Shown: positions 60,705-64,000 of the stretch, in pieces | Numbering within the stretch: position 1 is the first letter of the stretch | Layout of the letters: each line of letters begins with the position of its first letter | From: JBBDYG01 sp040901765 | GTDB taxonomy: Bacteria > Planctomycetota > Planctomycetia > Pirellulales > Lacipirellulaceae | NCBI GenBank assembly: GCA_040901765.1 | Contig: JBBDYG010000067.1 | Coordinates: 1-64,000, forward strand | DNA length: 64,000 nt | Direction of reading: 5' to 3' | Translations under genes and position numbers: made by a program | Notes under the pieces: model-generated | Told to the model about the DNA's origin: nothing | Seen by the model: the letters and a program-made list of their open reading frames with translations, nothing else | The model's database searches: none

Positions 60705-61577
60705 CTACAACTTCCGATCCGCAATCGCGTTGAAGGTTTCGAGCACCGTTTGATCGACCGCAGGATTCAGCCGTCGAATCTGGGCGAGGAGGATCTCAAA
60801 CACCACCTCCGCGGCCACGATCGAGGGGACTTCGGCGATCAATGGGTCGCGGGCGGCGGAGGTAATCAGGCGGATTTGGGCCAATTCGATGAGCGGCGCC
60901 TTGGTGAAATTCGTCACGGCGATGACCGTCGCCCCCCCGTCGCGGGCCAGCCGGGCCGCCGACACGATGTCTTTCGTGGCACCTGAGGAACTGACCGCCA
61001 CCAGAACCGAATCTTTGCGAAGCAGCGAGGCCTCGACCGCCATTACGTAGCCGTCGGAAACGCAGGAGCTAGTGATTCCAAACCGCTTGATCTTCCAGTC
61101 GAGGCTCAGGGCGAGCGGGGCCGAGCTGGCGACCCCGATGCACAGCACGCGGCTCGCTTTGCACAGGGCCTTGGCCGCTTTGTCGACCTCTTGAATATCG
61201 AGGTTCTGAGCCGTGCGGTTCACGTCTTCGTTGAGCCGCTTCAGAATCGAATCGAAAGCGCTGGTTCCGTCGGCCGGCTTATCGGTGCCCCGCGCAATGG
61301 CGTCGCGGGCCATCAGCACCTTGAACTCTTGAAATCCGCGGCAGCCGAGCTTTTGGCAGAACCGGATGACCGTGCCATATCCCAGGCCCGAGGCATCGAT
61401 CAGCTCGCTGATCGATTTTTCGGCCGCGTCGGGGTGCTCCATGAAGTACGAGCCGACCCGCTTCTCGCCTTCGGTCATGTCGTCCAGCATTCGCTGAAAA
61501 CGGACGTACCACGGCGTCGAATCGCGAAACACGGACGCGGGTTGCGTCGAACCAGGCTTGGCCGGTGCGGTGGACAT
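60705..61577 (-). CDS. MurR/RpiR-family transcriptional regulator
   Basis: 290 residues. N-terminal helix-turn-helix region (MLDDMTEGEKRVGSYFMEHP; ISELIDASGLGYGTVIRFCQ; KLGCRGFQEFK) and a SIS sugar-phosphate-binding domain about 125-255 (VLCIGVASSAPLALSLDWKI; SVLVAVSSSGATKDIVSAAR; GGATVIAVTNFTKAPLIELA). Expected ligand is a phosphosugar. Flanked by a PEP-CTERM gene and the DUF1559 module; the GGA-N7-TCC sites on both sides are candidate binding sites. No strong ribosome binding site precedes ATG 61577. Confidence 0.9.
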   Translation of the reverse strand: MSTAPAKPGSTQPASVFRDSTPWYVRFQRMLDDMTEGEKRVGSYFMEHPDAAEKSISELIDASGLGYGTVIRFCQKLGCRGFQEFKVLMARDAIARGTDKPADGTSAFDSILKRLNEDVNRTAQNLDIQEVDKAAKALCKASRVLCIGVASSAPLALSLDWKIKRFGITSSCVSDGYVMAVEASLLRKDSVLVAVSSSGATKDIVSAARLARDGGATVIAVTNFTKAPLIELAQIRLITSAARDPLIAEVPSIVAAEVVFEILLAQIRRLNPAVDQTVLETFNAIADRKL

Positions 61578-61627
61578 GGCCCTATTATCTCACACCCGCG
61601 GGTGCGTGCGAAGGCGGGTTCGTGCCG

Positions 61628-61673
61628 TTAGCCGCGCTCGCTTGCGACGCGCGTCGCAAGCGAACGCGGCTAA
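61628..61673. repeat. 46-bp palindrome with one mismatch
   Basis: Two 23-base halves starting TTAGCCGCGCTCGC and ending GCGAACGCGGCTAA are reverse complements save one base. It lies between the PEP-CTERM stop (61684) and the RpiR start (61577). The outer TTAGCCGCG matches the start of dispersed repeat A. Confidence 0.85.
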
Positions 61674-61683
61674 GGTTGACGAA

Positions 61684-63276
61684 CTACGCCCGTCGACTGC
61701 GGCGGAAGGCGAGTACGCCGAGGCCGGCGAGCAGCGCCAGCGCGATGCTGGCCGGCTCGGGGATGCGGACCAAGAGCGGGCCATCCCCGCCGCCGTAGCC
61801 CATGAAGTAAACGTTGTCGGTCCCCCAAGTGGTAAGGCCCACGGTACCAGTTAAAAACGGGTTATTACTGTCCACGATCGGGTCGTAGTTGAACACATTT
61901 CCGAGATGGTCGGTCACTCGTATTGCGAGTGTATCGCCGATGGCGCGGACCCGCAGATCGAACATTAGCATTGTCAAGTTACCGTCAATGTCGGTTGTCG
62001 CGGGCGTCGAGCCATTCGGGCTATCTTGCGGCAGGAACTGTGCTGAACCGTCCTGCGGGTCGCGATATAGCTCGGACCACGCGCCATTGAGCACTTTCTG
62101 GACGCTCAAGCCCTGCGGCGCTCGGCTGGGATCGCCATCGCCGATCGCCTCATTAGCGAAATTGATGCGATAAAAGTTGTTGTCATCTTGCGCCCGCACG
62201 ATCACGCCATATCCATCGTTGTCCGTGGCGCCGAGGCGGACCTTGAACTCGTAGTCTGAAAAGTCGCCGCTGCCAGCGTCATCCACCACCACCGCGGGAC
62301 CGATGAAATCGATGTGAGGAGTGCTTGCCGTCGCATACACGAAACCGTTGGAATGCTGGAAGATCCAGGGATCATTGATGTCCTGGCCGAAGTTACCGAT
62401 GGCTTCGCGGCTGGCGGTTGTGCTGCCCGCCTCCACCCCATTGATCGGAATGGAGAGACCGTCCGAATTCGTCATGTTCAGATGCCGCCACTGAGTGTTC
62501 GTCAAATTGAAAGCTTCGCTGAACAACGTCCCCGAGCTATCGGAAACGGAGATCGTTTCAACTTCTGTCCCCCAAAAGGGAGTAACTGCTGCCGCGTCGG
62601 CTTGTTGGGCCCACGACTGAACGCCGATTCTTCGGTCGACTTCCAGATCCGCGTCGGTGCCGGCGACGATCGAGGCCCCATCGAAAAAGACCTCGTAGTC
62701 TTGGCCATCGACCACGACCCGAAGATCGAACGGAGTGCGACCGTCGATCATGGCCTGCGTGATTGGCGATGCGGCCCCAGGCCCCACCACCGCCGGGCTA
62801 ATCTGCGTGAGCACGCCATTCACGATTTTCTGCACCGCGAGGCCTTGCGTGCCGCCAAAACTGCCTGCGGCCTGCTGGCGGATGCCAACCCGGAAATAGT
62901 TATCGGGGTTCTGGTAATTCCATACCAAGCCAATGATATCGTCATCGTTGGTCCGCATTCTGGCATTGAGCTCGTACGAACTGGGGGCCAAGAAGGATTG
63001 CTTGACCAGCACGTCCGGCTCGTAAACGCCACTATTTGTAACGGCCCCGGAAGTGGGAGGATTGGCGTTATTGGTGTCCATCAACGTCGGCGTGTCGCTG
63101 TGAAGATTGATCCGCCAGTTGCCATCTCGATCGGGAAAGGCATCGACCCAGCCCGAGTTGGGGCTAACGAAGGCTTCGCCGACCAGCACGTGGTTGGCGT
63201 GAAGAGATTGCTGCCCACCTGCTGCGCAGAACAGCGACAGCGCCAAGGCGATGCGGACCATGTTGCGAGAAATCAT
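61684..63276 (-). CDS. PEP-CTERM protein with two laminin-G-like domains
   Basis: 530 residues from ATG 63276 (GGAGGGA upstream); an earlier in-frame start at 63396 is unlikely. Signal peptide (MVRIALALSLFCAAGGQQSL). Two beta sandwiches, NDDDIIGLVWNYQNPDNYFR and TDNDGYGVIVRAQDDNNFYR, each followed by a GLAVQKIVNG/GLSVQKVLNG block; both match the first half of the 1208-residue protein at 54714, so the two are paralogues. C-terminus IPEPASIALALLAGLGVLAF then RRSRRA is a PEP-CTERM tail. No dockerin repeats. No catalytic residues recognised. Confidence 0.82.
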   Translation of the reverse strand: MISRNMVRIALALSLFCAAGGQQSLHANHVLVGEAFVSPNSGWVDAFPDRDGNWRINLHSDTPTLMDTNNANPPTSGAVTNSGVYEPDVLVKQSFLAPSSYELNARMRTNDDDIIGLVWNYQNPDNYFRVGIRQQAAGSFGGTQGLAVQKIVNGVLTQISPAVVGPGAASPITQAMIDGRTPFDLRVVVDGQDYEVFFDGASIVAGTDADLEVDRRIGVQSWAQQADAAAVTPFWGTEVETISVSDSSGTLFSEAFNLTNTQWRHLNMTNSDGLSIPINGVEAGSTTASREAIGNFGQDINDPWIFQHSNGFVYATASTPHIDFIGPAVVVDDAGSGDFSDYEFKVRLGATDNDGYGVIVRAQDDNNFYRINFANEAIGDGDPSRAPQGLSVQKVLNGAWSELYRDPQDGSAQFLPQDSPNGSTPATTDIDGNLTMLMFDLRVRAIGDTLAIRVTDHLGNVFNYDPIVDSNNPFLTGTVGLTTWGTDNVYFMGYGGGDGPLLVRIPEPASIALALLAGLGVLAFRRSRRA

Positions 63277-63448
63277 GAGCTTCCCTCCAGCCAATAAAAA
63301 AGATCGAAATAGATCGGTGTGAAAGCCAACGCCAATAGTTGGCTGCCCCAAGAAAAACGCGATTAACCTCCTGGTTCGGAGATTCGCGGAACCCAATTAG
63401 CCCAGCCGTTCCCAGCGGCTAAACTAAAAACCCCAAACGGAAGACGCT

Positions 63449-63461
63449 GGATTGCAAGTCC
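63449..63461. promoter_or_regulatory. Near-palindromic site GGATTGCAAGTCC
   Basis: GGA-N7-TCC dyad upstream of the PEP-CTERM gene (start 63276). 31 bases from the next site, about three helical turns. Confidence 0.35.
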
Positions 63462-63479
63462 ACTTATAACGTCTCTTCT

Positions 63480-63492
63480 GGATATATTGTCC
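63480..63492. promoter_or_regulatory. Near-palindromic site GGATATATTGTCC
   Basis: Same GGA-N7-TCC layout as 60051 and 60175; the 3' flank CCAA matches the site at 60175. Lies about 204 bases upstream of the PEP-CTERM start, a distance close to that at 60051. Confidence 0.4.
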
Positions 63493-63805
63493 AATCACCG
63501 CCGGGCTGTCAAGCAAATTCCGGTGTGAAACCGAAGAAAACCGGCAAGTTCGGCTGGCGACGGTCGAGCGGCGTGATCGCCTGCCCGGTAAAACGACCCG
63601 GCACTGCGTCTTTTTTGGCCTACGATTTACCAGGATCGCGGCGGCCGAGCCGGCAGGCTTGGGAACCGCATGATGGTTGCCGCGGTCCAGCGCATCTATA
63701 TTCAGCTTAAATGGCGTGCATCTTTGAACGGGCGTTGCCAATCGCCCCTTCCAAGAGCGAGCCGCGTCGAACTGAGTGCATTTCCAAGTCACAAGGGGAA
63801 GTTCC

Positions 63806-64000
63806 ATGAGATTCGTACCGCCACGTCCGGCGTTTGGTGTTTTTGCGGCTTTGATCGCCATCGTTGCCATCGGCGTCATGGTCAACGCTCAGCCGGCGGG
63901 GCAACCCAAGCCGGCGGCGACCCCTCCCGCGCCGGCGGCCAAGCCCGCGCCGCTCACCCAGAAGCAAGAGCGGGACGCAATCTGGAACAGCCCTGAAATG
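63806..64000 (+). CDS. Exported protein, N-terminal part only
   Basis: ATG 63806 with AAGGGGAA upstream. The 65 visible codons read MRFVPPRPAFGVFAALIAIV then AIGVMVNAQPAG, a signal peptide, followed by a Pro/Ala-rich linker (PKPAATPPAPAAKPAPLTQ) and QERDAIWNSPEM at the window edge. The start of a secreted protein; family not assignable from this part. Confidence 0.7.
   Translation, partial: MRFVPPRPAFGVFAALIAIVAIGVMVNAQPAGQPKPAATPPAPAAKPAPLTQKQERDAIWNSPEM

Noticed and set aside
62314..63297. 327-codon plus-strand frame over the last PEP-CTERM gene
   Set aside because: Antisense to a gene with signal peptide, repeated domains and sorting tail.
1..64000. CRISPR array, tRNA, rRNA or exosortase gene
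   Set aside because: No regularly spaced repeats, no tRNA-like cloverleaf or rRNA sequence, and no exosortase motif seen; PEP-CTERM proteins here must rely on an exosortase elsewhere.

Overview
The window looks like a chromosomal segment of a planctomycete, most likely from the Pirellulales. The evidence is the concentration of lineage-typical families: DUF1559 prepilin-like proteins, PEP-CTERM sorting tails, type I dockerin-like repeats ending in WR, PVC-type heme-binding dehydrogenases with HEAT repeats, DUF1080, secreted Gfo/Idh/MocA oxidoreductases, and a giant LEPR-type surface protein with a CSLREA-like motif. No rRNA, tRNA or CRISPR array was seen.

Region by region. 1-1.5 kb is a graveyard: a degraded IS66 tnpA/tnpB pair sits beside the 3' end of a WHH-type HNH nuclease toxin and a frameshifted small gene in the immunity position. 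1.5-15.5 kb is a minus-strand run (DUF1559 protein, lipoprotein, three PEP-CTERM proteins, one of them a ceramidase-like enzyme, and a giant ceramidase/dehydrogenase/cytochrome fusion) divergent from a XylR-type regulator. 15.7-16.9 kb has a 44-bp perfect palindrome, a solitary HicB and a serine-recombinase remnant. 16.9-21.4 kb holds a glycosyltransferase, a flavin halogenase-like enzyme, a chorismate-lyase-like protein and a terpene-cyclase-fold protein on one strand. 21.7-25.6 kb has an ECF sigma factor, an anti-sigma-like HEAT protein, a secretin-like protein and convergent trmB. 26-35.3 kb is a plus-strand operon (heme dehydrogenase, ceramidase-like protein, two oxidoreductases, a class III aminotransferase, a NagA-like deacetylase). 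35.4-43.1 kb is a minus-strand set for glycerol-3-phosphate (transporter, HAD phosphatase, GDPD, GlpD) coupled to a frameshifted subtilase and a duplicated-domain secreted protein. 43.4-51.5 kb has an FG-GAP/DUF1080 protein and a giant beta-helix protein interrupted by one in-frame stop. 51.6-63.3 kb is a second module resembling the first: PEP-CTERM metallophosphatase, a PEP-CTERM protein with two sorting tails, a lipoprotein, a DUF1559 protein, an RpiR regulator and another PEP-CTERM protein. A partial secreted protein begins at 63806.

Two ideas tie the window together. First, two similar modules (regulator, DUF1559 prepilin-like protein, regulatory-like lipoprotein, dockerin/PEP-CTERM surface proteins, secreted enzyme) occur about 45 kb apart and share an undescribed repeated domain seen seven times. 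Near-palindromic GGA-N7-TCC sites upstream of two genes of the second module could be their operators. Second, many gene junctions carry different families of short inverted repeats, and several of these have become part of gene starts or stops.
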